Positions 34,756-43,440 of a DNA stretch of 64,000 bases are shown here, piece after piece (the first letter of the stretch is position 1; every line of letters starts with the position of its first letter). The notes under the pieces were generated by a model. The model worked only from the letters and a program-made list of their open reading frames with translations, had not been told where the DNA came from and searched no databases. A program made the translations under genes and the position numbers. The stretch is taken from contig JAIYCX010000015.1 of the NCBI GenBank assembly GCA_027487795.1, positions 62,001 through 126,000 on the forward strand. The letters are read 5' to 3'. The stretch comes from Pseudomonadota bacterium. Its GTDB lineage: Bacteria > Bdellovibrionota_C > UBA2361 > SZUA-149 > DAOLCO01.

Positions 34756-35691
34756 GTGAGCGAAAAAGTAATATCACAAATTAGTTCTGGCTCTGACTAT
34801 AATGGACTTAGTAAAAGAATAGCTATCTTTGGAGCTACTGGCATGCTTGGTAGTTCTTTAGTAGAGGAAGCTGAAAAAAATAGTCTACAAATAATAAGGG
34901 TATCAAATACTAGAGGCGATTTAAAGAAATATGCCAAAGTTGATATTACTAATCCAGATTCTATATCATTTTTTATTAATGAGTGGAAACCGGAAATTAT
35001 TATAAATTGTTCTGCTTACACTAATGTTGATCAGGCTGAGATTAGTTATGATCAGGCATTCTTAGTAAACTCTATCGGACCAAAGAATTTAGCGAAAGCT
35101 TGCAAGGAAAACGGAATATATTTAATTCATATTTCAACAGATTATGTCTTTGGAGGTAGCAGAGTTCAATATGAGTCAGAGCCCTTTACTGAAACTGAAC
35201 TAACACATCCTGTTGGAATTTATGGTTATAGTAAGTATTTCGGAGAGCAGTTAATAAAAGAAATACATGCAGAAAATTCTTTAATTATCAGAACAAGCTG
35301 GTTACATGGCCCACACGGAAAGAATTTTATAGATACAATAGTAAATGCTTCATCTCAAAAGCCAGAACTAAGAGTCGTGAATGATCAAGTTGGGAGTTTG
35401 ACTTATACCGGTTGGCTTACAAAAACCATATATAAATTAATTGATAATAACCTAACTGGAGTTGTACATGCATCTGCCTCTGATGAGTGTAGTTGGTTTG
35501 ATGCTGCTAGTTATGTAGTTAGTAAAGTAGGGAATAATTGTAAGATATTTCCACAATCAACTGAAGAATCTGGAAGACCTGCACCAAGGCCTGCTTATTC
35601 GAAGTTAGCGGTTACTTCTTTGGAATTTATTTTACAAGAAAGTATTCCGACTTGGAAAGACATGATAGATCTTCATTTGAATAAAGAATGA
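34756..35691 (+). CDS. rmlD: dTDP-4-dehydrorhamnose reductase
   Basis: A 311-residue SDR-type reductase starting at GTG, with IFGATGMLGSSLVEE, NCSAYTNVDQAE, STDYVFGG and the YGYSKYFGEQ catalytic Tyr-Lys. It makes dTDP-L-rhamnose from the 3,5-epimerised intermediate. The epimerase gene rmlC, normally in the same operon, is not here. The next gene overlaps by 4 bp (ATGA). Confidence 0.93.
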   Translation: MSEKVISQISSGSDYNGLSKRIAIFGATGMLGSSLVEEAEKNSLQIIRVSNTRGDLKKYAKVDITNPDSISFFINEWKPEIIINCSAYTNVDQAEISYDQAFLVNSIGPKNLAKACKENGIYLIHISTDYVFGGSRVQYESEPFTETELTHPVGIYGYSKYFGEQLIKEIHAENSLIIRTSWLHGPHGKNFIDTIVNASSQKPELRVVNDQVGSLTYTGWLTKTIYKLIDNNLTGVVHASASDECSWFDAASYVVSKVGNNCKIFPQSTEESGRPAPRPAYSKLAVTSLEFILQESIPTWKDMIDLHLNKE

Positions 35692-36890
35692 CTAAATTAA
35701 GTATTAAAAATAAACTTAGACCAACTAATAACTGTGTTGCTGTAGTTATGGCGGGTGGCTCTGGAACTAGATTTTGGCCATTAAGTAGATCAGGTCGACC
35801 GAAACAATATTTACCTTTAGGTGATAAGGGTAAAAGTTTATTAAAAGAATCTCTTGATCGTTTGATTCCTTTGATAGGTGAAAACGCATCTTTGATAGTT
35901 ACTGCATCTAATCAGGTAGATTTAGCAAGAAGACATGCTGTAGATACTGTTATAATTCCAGAGGCAATAGCTAGAAATACGGCAGCTTGCCTTGGTCTTG
36001 CAGCTCACATAGTTTTAAAAGTCTTAGGTGATATACCTATGATTTCAACACCTGCAGATCATTTAATAAAAGACGATAAAGAGCTATTAAATGTTTTTAA
36101 TAAGGCATGTACTTTAGCAGAAACGGAAGACGTATTAGTCACTATTGGAATAAAACCTACATATCCTGAAACAGGTTATGGCTATATAAAGCGTGGTGAT
36201 GTTTATAAAGGAAATAATAATAAACTTTCCGGTGCTTTTTCAGTAAAACAGTTTGTAGAAAAACCAGATAAAGAGACAGCCAGTACTTATGTTGAGTCTG
36301 GAAGCTTTTATTGGAATAGTGGTATGTTTGTATGGAGACCAAGTGTACTAATTCAAGAAATAGCTAAGTATCTTCCGTTAGTTAATTCAATAACAGAACA
36401 ATGTGCCGATATTTTAATTGAAGAAGATTTGAATCTATCTGAGGAATCATCCAAGAAACTTTTAGAACTATATAGTAGCTTAGAATCTGTTTCTATCGAC
36501 CAAGGTATTTTAGAGGAAGCTGAAAATGTAGTTGTGTTTCCTGGTTATGGCTTCCAATGGAGTGATGTCGGTTCTTGGTCTTCTTGGACAGACTCCGTCG
36601 CAGATAGTTTAGCAGATGGTTATGGTAATGTTTTTTTATCTGATGTTTTAAGCATTAGCTCAAAAGGTTGTTCGGTTATAACAGAACAAGACTTCTTCGC
36701 TAAGGAACATGATGTTGAAAAAAGTGATGGTACTGTTCGCTCATCTAAAACTATTGCTTTAGTAGGTATGGAAGATGTTATCGTAGTAGATACGGGAGAT
36801 TGTTTACTTATATGTAAAAAAGAAGAGTCGCAAAAGGTAAAACAAATTGTTGATTTACTGAGAGAAAAAAAGAAAGTTCATTTAATTTGA
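35688..36890 (+). CDS. manC: Mannose-1-phosphate guanylyltransferase
   Basis: A 400-residue GDP-mannose pyrophosphorylase with VVMAGGSGTRFWPLSRSGRPKQYL, the TPADH substrate segment, QFVEKPD and FYWNSGMFVWRP. It lacks the fused C-terminal phosphomannose isomerase cupin of bifunctional ManC/AlgA. It supplies GDP-mannose to the following gmd. It is translationally coupled to rmlD through the ATGA overlap. Confidence 0.92.
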   Translation: MTKLSIKNKLRPTNNCVAVVMAGGSGTRFWPLSRSGRPKQYLPLGDKGKSLLKESLDRLIPLIGENASLIVTASNQVDLARRHAVDTVIIPEAIARNTAACLGLAAHIVLKVLGDIPMISTPADHLIKDDKELLNVFNKACTLAETEDVLVTIGIKPTYPETGYGYIKRGDVYKGNNNKLSGAFSVKQFVEKPDKETASTYVESGSFYWNSGMFVWRPSVLIQEIAKYLPLVNSITEQCADILIEEDLNLSEESSKKLLELYSSLESVSIDQGILEEAENVVVFPGYGFQWSDVGSWSSWTDSVADSLADGYGNVFLSDVLSISSKGCSVITEQDFFAKEHDVEKSDGTVRSSKTIALVGMEDVIVVDTGDCLLICKKEESQKVKQIVDLLREKKKVHLI

Positions 36891-36930
36891 TATTTATAAT
36901 TTGGTATAGGTAATTTATTTAGGTACAATT

Positions 36931-37893
36931 ATGGCAAAGACAGCATTAATCACAGGTGTTACGGGTCAAGATGGATCGTATCTTGCAGAGTTTCTTTTAA
37001 CAAAAGGTTATAGAGTCGTTGGGATGGTGAGAAGATCTAGTTCCGAGAATTTCGAGAGAATAGATCATTTAAGAGATAAGATTGAACTAAGACAGGGTGA
37101 TTTATTAGATCAGCTGTCTTTAATAACTCTTATCGAAGATATTAAGCCTGATGAAATATATAACTTAGCTGCACAGAGTTTTGTTCCTACTAGTTGGGAG
37201 CAACCTTCATTGACAGGAGAGTTTACTGCACTAGGGGTAACTAAGGTTCTTGAAGCTATTAGATTAGTTAATCCTAAAATAAGAATGTATCAAGCTTCTA
37301 GTTCTGAAATGTATGGTAGAGTACGTGAAGTACCACAAAATGAATTAACTCCATTTTATCCTAGATCACCATATGGAGTAGCAAAATGTTACGGACATTA
37401 TATCACGGTAAATTACAGAGAAAGCTATGATATGTTTGCAGTCTCTGGAATCTTATTTAATCACGAATCGCCTAGAAGAGGTCTAGAGTTTGTTACTAGA
37501 AAAGTTACTGATGGAGTAGCACGCATAAAGCTTGGTTTATCTAAAGAACTTAGGATGGGTAATTTAGACGCTAGAAGAGATTGGGGTTTTGCAGGTGATT
37601 ATGTAAAAGCAATGTGGCTAATGCTTCAACAAGAAGTTCCGGATGATTATGTAATTGCAACTGGAGTTGATTATTCAGTTAAAGATTTAGTTGAAAAAGC
37701 ATTTAATGCTGTGAATTTAGACTATAAAGATTATGTTGTAACTGATCCTAAGTTTATTCGTCCTGCTGAAGTTGATCTTTTAATTGGAAATCCTGAAAAG
37801 GCAAAAAAGAATCTAGGCTGGCATACAGAAGTAGATTTTGATTCTTTAGTTAAAATGATGGTTGATGCAGATTGTCAAAGATTGGCTAAATAA
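36931..37893 (+). CDS. gmd: GDP-mannose 4,6-dehydratase
   Basis: A 320-residue SDR-family dehydratase with [16 protein letters not shown], the RRSS NADP motif, NLAAQSFV, catalytic SSEMYG and [11 protein letters not shown], and [15 protein letters not shown]. It makes GDP-4-keto-6-deoxy-mannose. It is paired with the reductase downstream, giving a route to GDP-D-rhamnose. Confidence 0.95.
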   Translation: MAKTALITGVTGQDGSYLAEFLLTKGYRVVGMVRRSSSENFERIDHLRDKIELRQGDLLDQLSLITLIEDIKPDEIYNLAAQSFVPTSWEQPSLTGEFTALGVTKVLEAIRLVNPKIRMYQASSSEMYGRVREVPQNELTPFYPRSPYGVAKCYGHYITVNYRESYDMFAVSGILFNHESPRRGLEFVTRKVTDGVARIKLGLSKELRMGNLDARRDWGFAGDYVKAMWLMLQQEVPDDYVIATGVDYSVKDLVEKAFNAVNLDYKDYVVTDPKFIRPAEVDLLIGNPEKAKKNLGWHTEVDFDSLVKMMVDADCQRLAK

Positions 37894-37921
37894 TTTCAAA
37901 AATAAAAAATTACAGGAATAA

Positions 37922-38887
37922 ATGAGAGCATTAATTACAGGTGGAGTAGGGTTTGTTGGACTTCATTTGTCTAGACATCTAGCAGATTGTAGAGATGATG
38001 TAGCAGTTACTTATTTACCAAATCAAAAAGGTAGTAGTGAATTAGAACAACGACTATCTTTGCTTCCCAAAACAGCCCAAGCTGTATCTGTTGATGTTAC
38101 TAAGAAGGAAGAATTAGCTCAGCTTATTGCCCTAATGCAACCTGATGTAGTTTATCATTTAGCAGCGATTACTTTTGTACCAGAGGCTGAAAAATCAATA
38201 AACTTAGTTTTGGATGTTAATGCTTTTGGTACTAAAAATTTAATTGATGCTATTATAGCAAGCTCACCAAAGACAAAATTAGTTTTTGTTAGCTCTTCAG
38301 AGGTTTACGGAATTCCAAGACCATCGTCCTTGCCTCTATCAGAAGTAGCCGAGATGAGACCTATTTCTTCTTACGGTGTAAGTAAGGCTTTAGCCGAGCA
38401 TTTCATAGTGCAAGCTTGCTATAGTTCTGGATTAGATGCCGTCATCGCCAGACCGTTTCCACATGTCGGACCATATCAAGAAGAAAGATATTCTTTGTCT
38501 GGATTTGCAAAGCAAATAGTAGAAATTAAAAGAGGGAAAAGACAAGCAGTATTAGAAGTTGGTGATTTAAGCGTCAAGAGAGATTTCTCAGATGTATCAG
38601 ATATCGTTCGCGGTTACAGAGACTTATGCTTAAATGGAAGATCGGCAGAGGCTTATAATTTATGTCGAAATGAATCCTATGTTCTATTAGACCTTGTTAC
38701 TAAAATGCTTAGTTTGCATAATGTAACAGCAGAAATAAAAGAAATGCCTGAAAGAATGAGAACAATCGATATTCCTGAACATATTGGTAGTAACCAAAAA
38801 GCATTAAAAGATTTAGGTTGGAAGCCGAGGGTCGAGCTTGATAATATGTTAGTTGGATTGCTTAGTTATTGGGAGGAAAATATTTAG
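37922..38887 (+). CDS. rmd: GDP-4-dehydro-6-deoxy-D-mannose reductase
   Basis: A 321-residue SDR protein with TGGVGFVGLHLSRHL, YHLAAITFVPEAE, SSSEVYG and YGVSKALAEH. The RPFPHVGPYQ segment and its position after gmd favour Rmd (GDP-D-rhamnose) over GDP-fucose synthase. The product sugar could decorate LPS, capsule or flagellin. Confidence 0.85.
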   Translation: MRALITGGVGFVGLHLSRHLADCRDDVAVTYLPNQKGSSELEQRLSLLPKTAQAVSVDVTKKEELAQLIALMQPDVVYHLAAITFVPEAEKSINLVLDVNAFGTKNLIDAIIASSPKTKLVFVSSSEVYGIPRPSSLPLSEVAEMRPISSYGVSKALAEHFIVQACYSSGLDAVIARPFPHVGPYQEERYSLSGFAKQIVEIKRGKRQAVLEVGDLSVKRDFSDVSDIVRGYRDLCLNGRSAEAYNLCRNESYVLLDLVTKMLSLHNVTAEIKEMPERMRTIDIPEHIGSNQKALKDLGWKPRVELDNMLVGLLSYWEENI

Positions 38888-38889
38888 CA

Positions 38890-40194
38890 ATGTCTAATCC
38901 TAATGCTTCTACTCAAATATCCAAAGCTTCAGAGAGTTTTATTCAGTCTTTGAAAGATGCTGATATTAACTTAAAGTCTAAACTTAGAGTTGTGAAGAGG
39001 GGAGTATTCATACCTGAAGATCAAGTAGAGGTTGTTATTAAGTTATTTTCTGAATGGCTTATTAAGAACAAGGTGAGTATAAAATCCGATGATAAAATTA
39101 CTCTAAGAATTTTCTCTGTTGATAATCCTCCTTTATATTATTTGCCAGAAGGTAATTATTGTTTGTCAGGATTTCTAGCACCTTTCGAAGGTGAGATCTT
39201 AGATCAAATTTCAGTTAAAAAAAGTATGTCAGCTCTCATTGATGCGAGTACATACATACATCCTAAGGATCCTTTTTTATTAAGCTCTAAGAATTTTAGA
39301 GTTAAGTCAAGTCCTCAGTTTGGTACGGCTTATGAGCTAATTGATAAAGATAATAAAACATTTTTATTTAAAGAAGCCGCACTGAAATTAACACTCTCAT
39401 TATTAAAAGAATCCAAAAAATTTTCAAATGACTATCCAGAATTGATGACTTCGATGCGGGATAGTATAGCTCCAATAATCAAGCTTTTATCGATATCTAA
39501 ACTAGTAGCAGATAAGAAGAAAATTTTTGTTCCAGATCGGTATAAGACAGGAAAATTTCACTTTAGACTAATCTCTAATTTGGTTTTTGTAACAAGCGAA
39601 ACTAATGAAGTTTTATTTGCTTATGAGTTACGTGGAAAAAATTTCCTAGAATTATTAGATCAGGAACTAAATTACATCAGAAATACTTTAAATAAAAAAT
39701 ATCTTGATATTTTTGAGGTGTATTCCAATAGCCGGGATATTTCGGGTTCAGTAAAAATAAAAGGAAAGCCAGTTTCTATAGAAAAAAGAGCTTTGAACGA
39801 GCTTGTTCAAAATGCAACAATTTCCAAATGGCTGCGAGGTAAGCTAGGAGATAGGTTTTCTTTATCAGATGTGATCTTAGCGATATCTTCTGCTCTTAAA
39901 TTTGCAGACTGGGTAGATGTTTCTAAATTAGGAGAGAATCCTGACCCTAGAGCTAAGCCTAAGCTTGAATTAAAGTACACTCCTTGGACATTTTCTACTG
40001 TTACCATTTACGATAAGGGAGCTGGGCAAAAAAAAGGTAGGGAAGGAAATAGGCGCCCTAATAGGAATGAAGGAAGTCGTACTAAAATAATACGATTTGT
40101 TGAGGGAACAGCTGGTTTCGGAAGAAGATTTGGTTCGACAGCTAAAGGGGCCATGCATAAGTCTCCCAAGGCACCGCAAGCTCCTAAAGCTTAA
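38890..40194 (+). CDS. Hypothetical protein with basic C-terminal tail
   Basis: About 434 residues, start at ATG 38890 (GGGAGG 13 bases before; an in-frame TTG at 38869 overlaps rmd). There is no signal peptide or clear membrane segment. The body mixes alpha and beta, and the last ~55 residues are Lys/Arg/Gly-rich and look disordered (GQKKGREGNRRPNRNEGSRTK). I recognise no family. Position at the end of the sugar cluster suggests cotranscription but not function. Confidence 0.5.
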   Translation: MSNPNASTQISKASESFIQSLKDADINLKSKLRVVKRGVFIPEDQVEVVIKLFSEWLIKNKVSIKSDDKITLRIFSVDNPPLYYLPEGNYCLSGFLAPFEGEILDQISVKKSMSALIDASTYIHPKDPFLLSSKNFRVKSSPQFGTAYELIDKDNKTFLFKEAALKLTLSLLKESKKFSNDYPELMTSMRDSIAPIIKLLSISKLVADKKKIFVPDRYKTGKFHFRLISNLVFVTSETNEVLFAYELRGKNFLELLDQELNYIRNTLNKKYLDIFEVYSNSRDISGSVKIKGKPVSIEKRALNELVQNATISKWLRGKLGDRFSLSDVILAISSALKFADWVDVSKLGENPDPRAKPKLELKYTPWTFSTVTIYDKGAGQKKGREGNRRPNRNEGSRTKIIRFVEGTAGFGRRFGSTAKGAMHKSPKAPQAPKA

Positions 40195-40321
40195 AATTTA
40201 TATTAATTATCTTTAAAAGAACTTGCTTTTTTCTCTGATTTAATGTTTTTTACGCGCCAGATAACAGGTTAATTTTGCAGGCTAGTTAATTACTAGTTGT
40301 GCATATTCCGGCTATAAATTT

Positions 40322-40405
40322 GGTGGGATGCCCGAGTGGCTAAAGGGGACGGGCTGTAAACCCGTTGCGCTACGCGCTACATAAGTTCGAATCTTATTCC
40401 CACCA
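40322..40405 (+). tRNA. tRNA-Tyr (GTA)
   Basis: An 84-base class II tRNA. Acceptor GGTGGGA pairs with TCCCACC, anticodon GTA is at 40356-40358, a long variable arm follows and the T-arm contains GTTCGAAT. Discriminator A is at 40405; CCA is not encoded. Confidence 0.95.
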
Positions 40406-40450
40406 TACCTTTTTAGGTTTTTGTGTTATATAGTTTTAACCAATCTTTAT

Positions 40451-40610
40451 GCGGGAGTAGCGTTACTGAAGTATGAGGGATTGGTAGAGCGTCAGCCTTC
40501 CAAGCTGAAGGGTTGAGTGTAGCATGCGCTAGTATGCTGTTCACTCAATAGGGATACTAGGGAAATGCGATTCGATGAGCATTTCGTCCTCGACCCGGGT
40601 TCGAGTCGAG
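40451..40610 (+). pseudogene. Disrupted tRNA-Gly copy with hairpin insertions
   Basis: The region repeats the upstream flank (TAGTTTTAACCAATCTT) and body of the intact tRNA-Gly at 40653. It has the 5' acceptor strand GCGGGAG, a D-arm broken by a ~19-base insertion, and an intact anticodon arm (CAGCCTTCCAAGCTG). An ~80-base insertion follows in place of the variable loop, then a T-arm-like GGGTTCGAGTC. The 3' acceptor strand is missing. The large insertion holds two hairpins (TTGAGTG/CACTCAA and GAAATGC/GCATTTC). It cannot fold as a normal tRNA. Confidence 0.75.
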
Positions 40611-40652
40611 TTGATAACATCGAAGTTTTATAATAGTTTTAACCAATCTTAT

Positions 40653-40728
40653 GCGGGAGTAGCTCAGTTGGTAGAGCATCAGCCTTCCAAGCTGAGGGTC
40701 GCGGGTTCGAGTCTCGTCTCCCGCTCCA
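40653..40728 (+). tRNA. tRNA-Gly (TCC)
   Basis: A 76-base tRNA with encoded CCA (40726-40728). Acceptor GCGGGAG pairs with CTCCCGC, anticodon TCC at 40686-40688, T-loop GGTTCGAGTC. It is the intact version of the disrupted copy just upstream. Confidence 0.96.
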
Positions 40729-40779
40729 TTTTGAAAAAAATGGTAGCGTACTTATTTTTTCTATAATAGTTTTCCCCTT

Positions 40780-40791
40780 CGCCCACGTGGC
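40780..40791 (+). repeat. Orphan 5' fragment of tRNA-Thr
   Basis: CGCCCACGTGGC repeats the first bases of the tRNA-Thr at 40809 plus one upstream base, then diverges. It is probably the residue of a tandem duplication. Confidence 0.5.
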
Positions 40792-40808
40792 GCGTTGTTT
40801 TATTTTTC

Positions 40809-40883
<75 letters not shown>

Positions 40884-40930
40884 GATTCCAGATTTGGCAA
40901 ATTTAGTCAGTACGGAATATTTCTCCGCTC

Positions 40931-40954
40931 CTCACGTACTATATGTACGCTCCG
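40931..40954. repeat. Small repeated hairpin, copy 1
   Basis: CTCACGTACTATATGTACGCTCCG recurs with four substitutions at 43123-43146. Both contain a GTAC...GTAC palindrome and lie in intergenic DNA after transcription units (the tRNA cluster and the thiolase gene). Possibly a terminator-linked repeat. Confidence 0.4.
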
Positions 40955-41036
40955 TTGCTCAAAATTTCCATCCTAACTAACTTTACTCAAATCTAAAATC
41001 TGGTTTTGTACAGCATTTTCTTGAAACACTAAATCA

Positions 41037-41489
41037 TTACAAATAAACAATCACTGAAGCCCTTCTATCCTCAGGTGACTTCACACTCTTCACAACGCTA
41101 GTCTCACTAATAATCCTTTCAATTTCTTTCTTTAAAATCCCTTCACCGTGCCCATGAATAATTTCTATTATTCTAATATCACTAATAACACTTGAACTAA
41201 TAAAATTAAGTACAGCCTCCTTTGCTTGAGCTTTGGTCATTCCGTGAAGATCTAGACTGGGAATTTTTGTTACTGACTTGGTCTTTTTTTTATCATTAAT
41301 ATTCTTTATTTTTGAATCAGTAACTTTAGTTTGTTCCGTAAGTTCTATTTTGTCAGAGCTAACTGTAAATATTTTACCTTCGATATCAACCTGAATTTTT
41401 TTTGAATTTTTACTCGCATCACTAATGATAAACCCTTTAGAGGGAGTACCTTTAATTCTTACAAAATCACCTTGTTTGAATTCGGACAT
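41037..41489 (-). CDS. Small Smr-domain protein (MutS2 C-terminal-like)
   Basis: A 150-residue protein. An N-terminal KOW/SH3-like segment (QGDFVRIKGTPSKGFI) and basic linker precede an Smr domain (about 78-150) with LDLHGMTKAQAKEAV and IIHGHGEGILKKEI, the conserved DLHG and HGxG motifs of this putative nuclease fold. It resembles the last third of MutS2 without the MutS ATPase core, so it is either a stand-alone protein or a relic of MutS2. Confidence 0.85.
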   Translation of the reverse strand: MSEFKQGDFVRIKGTPSKGFIISDASKNSKKIQVDIEGKIFTVSSDKIELTEQTKVTDSKIKNINDKKKTKSVTKIPSLDLHGMTKAQAKEAVLNFISSSVISDIRIIEIIHGHGEGILKKEIERIISETSVVKSVKSPEDRRASVIVYL

Positions 41490-41589
41490 GAGGGAAATTA
41501 AAAAACGTCTTTAGTATTAATCCTAACTATATTTACTTATTAAAAAAAAGACTATTAAAATTCAAGTATCGGCAACTTAAAGGGTATGC

Positions 41590-41741
41590 TCTGCGTCGTC
41601 CCAACAAACCAAAGCCCCTCCGCCGGACTATGCAGAATTCATTCTGCGTCGTCCCAACAAACCAAAGCCCCTCCGCCGGACTATGCAGAATTCATTCTGC
41701 GTAGCCGGGGGTGGAGTAGTGGGAGGATGGGCGAAGCAGAA
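41590..41741. repeat. GC-rich palindromic element with internal 53-bp tandem duplication
   Basis: The left half (from TCTGCGTCGTCCC) is present twice in tandem with a period of 53 bp (41590 and 41643). The central hairpin CTATGCAGAAT/ATTCTGCGTAG and the right arm, ending in GCGAAGCAGAA at 41741, follow. Order and end sequences match the elements at 9155-9407 and 63881-63980. It lies ~70 bp upstream of the thiolase gene and stands out by its high GC. Confidence 0.7.
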
Positions 41742-41812
41742 GAAATTCTTAGTGCGCGAACCCACACCATATAGTATTATATAAAGATATAATTACAGCT
41801 AAAAATCTTCAT

Positions 41813-43069
41813 ATGATCAGTCAAAAAGTCGCAATTGTTGGTGGTGTTAGAACACCTTTTGTCAAAGCGGGAACTGCTTACGCTTCTCTCTCATTTCAGG
41901 AACTCAGCGCAATAGTGTTGAAGGAGCTAGTTAGTAAGTATAATGTCGACATGGTAGATCTTGGTGAAGTTATTTGGGGGAATGTTTTATTAGATCCTAG
42001 AACTCCAAATTGGGCTAGGGAAATTGCTTTTAAAGCAAATTTACCAAAGCATGTTTATGCTTATTCAGTTTCTAATAATTGTATCTCAGGCATGGTTTCT
42101 ATGAGTTGTGCTTTTGATAGAATTAGTGCTGGTCGCACAAATTCTGCAATTGCTGGTGGTGCAGAGTCTATGTCTAATCCAGTTTTGTTATTCAGTGATA
42201 ATGCAACAAAAGTTTTTCTAAAAGCATTTGCTGAGAAAACAGCAGGCGGCAGACTAAAAGAATTTCTTAAATTAAGACCTAAGGATTTTTTCCCAGTTCC
42301 TCCTTCTGTAAAGGAACCATCTACAGGGTTAACAATGGGTCAGCATATGGAGCTTACTGCTCAGGAGCTTGGTGTTGCGAGGGAGAAACAAGATGAAGTT
42401 TCATATCTAAGTCATACTAGAGCATTTGAAGCTGAGAAAGATGGAAGATTAAATGAGTTTAATGTTCCTGTGCTTGGAGTAAAAAAAGATTTAATAGTGC
42501 GTGGAGATACTTCTAAAGAAAAGCTAGCTACATTAAGACCAGTCTTTGACCGCTCAGAAAAGGGAACTATTACAGCTGGAAATGCTAGCGCTCTTACTGA
42601 TGGAGCAGCTGCTGTGTTTATGATGTCAGAGGAACTGGCAAGAAAGCAGGGCAGGGAGATTTATTGTTATATTAAAGATTATGAGTATGCAGCTATTGAT
42701 CCTAAGGATGGTTTACTTATGGCACCAGCTGTAGCAGTGCCACGATTGCTCAAGAGAAATGGTTTGACGCTAGCTGATTTTGATTTAATAGAAATACATG
42801 AAGCATTTGGTGCCCAAGTTGTTGCTAATGCTATGGCATGGGAGAAGGGACTTAAGGAAGAAGCAGTAGGGCAGCTTGATTATTCTAAGGTAAATGTTTT
42901 AGGTGGATCTATTGCGATAGGCCATCCATTCTCTGCTACTTGTGGTCGGATAGCTCTACATCTAGGGGCTGAAATGAAGCGCAGAGGTAGTAAGCTTGGG
43001 CTAATAAGTATTTGTGCTGCCGGTGGAATGGCGGGAGCTATGATACTAGAGAGAGATACAATCCACTAA
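41813..43069 (+). CDS. Acetyl-CoA C-acyltransferase (thiolase)
   Basis: A 418-residue thiolase with the acyl-enzyme Cys in SVSNNCISGMVS (about residue 90), His in IHEAFGAQV, GGSIAIGHPFSATCGR and the second catalytic Cys in SICAAGGMAGAMILE. Its length and insertion pattern resemble FadI-type 3-ketoacyl-CoA thiolases of beta-oxidation. No fadJ-like partner is adjacent. Confidence 0.92.
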   Translation: MISQKVAIVGGVRTPFVKAGTAYASLSFQELSAIVLKELVSKYNVDMVDLGEVIWGNVLLDPRTPNWAREIAFKANLPKHVYAYSVSNNCISGMVSMSCAFDRISAGRTNSAIAGGAESMSNPVLLFSDNATKVFLKAFAEKTAGGRLKEFLKLRPKDFFPVPPSVKEPSTGLTMGQHMELTAQELGVAREKQDEVSYLSHTRAFEAEKDGRLNEFNVPVLGVKKDLIVRGDTSKEKLATLRPVFDRSEKGTITAGNASALTDGAAAVFMMSEELARKQGREIYCYIKDYEYAAIDPKDGLLMAPAVAVPRLLKRNGLTLADFDLIEIHEAFGAQVVANAMAWEKGLKEEAVGQLDYSKVNVLGGSIAIGHPFSATCGRIALHLGAEMKRRGSKLGLISICAAGGMAGAMILERDTIH

Positions 43070-43109
43070 TGGTAAGCATTCATAATTTTCCGCACTCTTC
43101 GTTTTCTGA

Positions 43110-43159
43110 GCGGCTAAAAATGCTCATGTACTAAGTGTACACTCCGCTTTTTAGCCACT
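43110..43159. repeat. Hairpin downstream of the thiolase gene, contains repeat copy 2
   Basis: GGCTAAAAA and TTTTTAGCC flank a core (43123-43146) homologous to the repeat at 40931. It starts 40 bp after the thiolase stop and is a plausible terminator on either strand. The rest of 43160-43340 is AT-rich with nothing further that I can identify. Confidence 0.45.
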
Positions 43160-43341
43160 TAGAAAGCCTTAATTGCGGAACAATTCTGAACGCTTACTTT
43201 AAATATAAATTATAACTACCTGAAATAAATAAACTTTTCCTAAACTAGACTAAATTACTGTTTTTTAGTTATGTTTCCTACTTTTTTTAAGGTAGATTGT
43301 CTATTAATTTACTTAATATAATACGGGTAGAAGTTTAAGCT

Positions 43342-43398
43342 CGTGTCACCTATAAATATTATTTTATAGGCGACACGCCAGCACAACTGGTTGTTGGC
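43342..43398. promoter_or_regulatory. Two adjacent hairpins and inverted-repeat end upstream of the 697-residue orphan gene
   Basis: The first stem pairs 43342-43356 with 43363-43377 (14 of 15 bases). The second pairs GCCA..ACAAC with GTTGT..TGGC over 43377-43398. The 11-mer ACACGCCAGCA at 43373-43383 recurs exactly inverted at 45585-45595, after the gene. It could be a cassette boundary, operator or leader structure. Confidence 0.5.
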
Positions 43399-43440
43399 GC
43401 ATGTCCGCCTAATGTTTTTTTGTTGTTTCTCTGTTCCCCT

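Noticed and set aside
41037-41489. Frameshifted MutS2 gene
   Set aside because: No MutS-like coding sequence is present upstream on the minus strand (41490-41800 holds the palindromic element), so it is treated as a stand-alone Smr protein.
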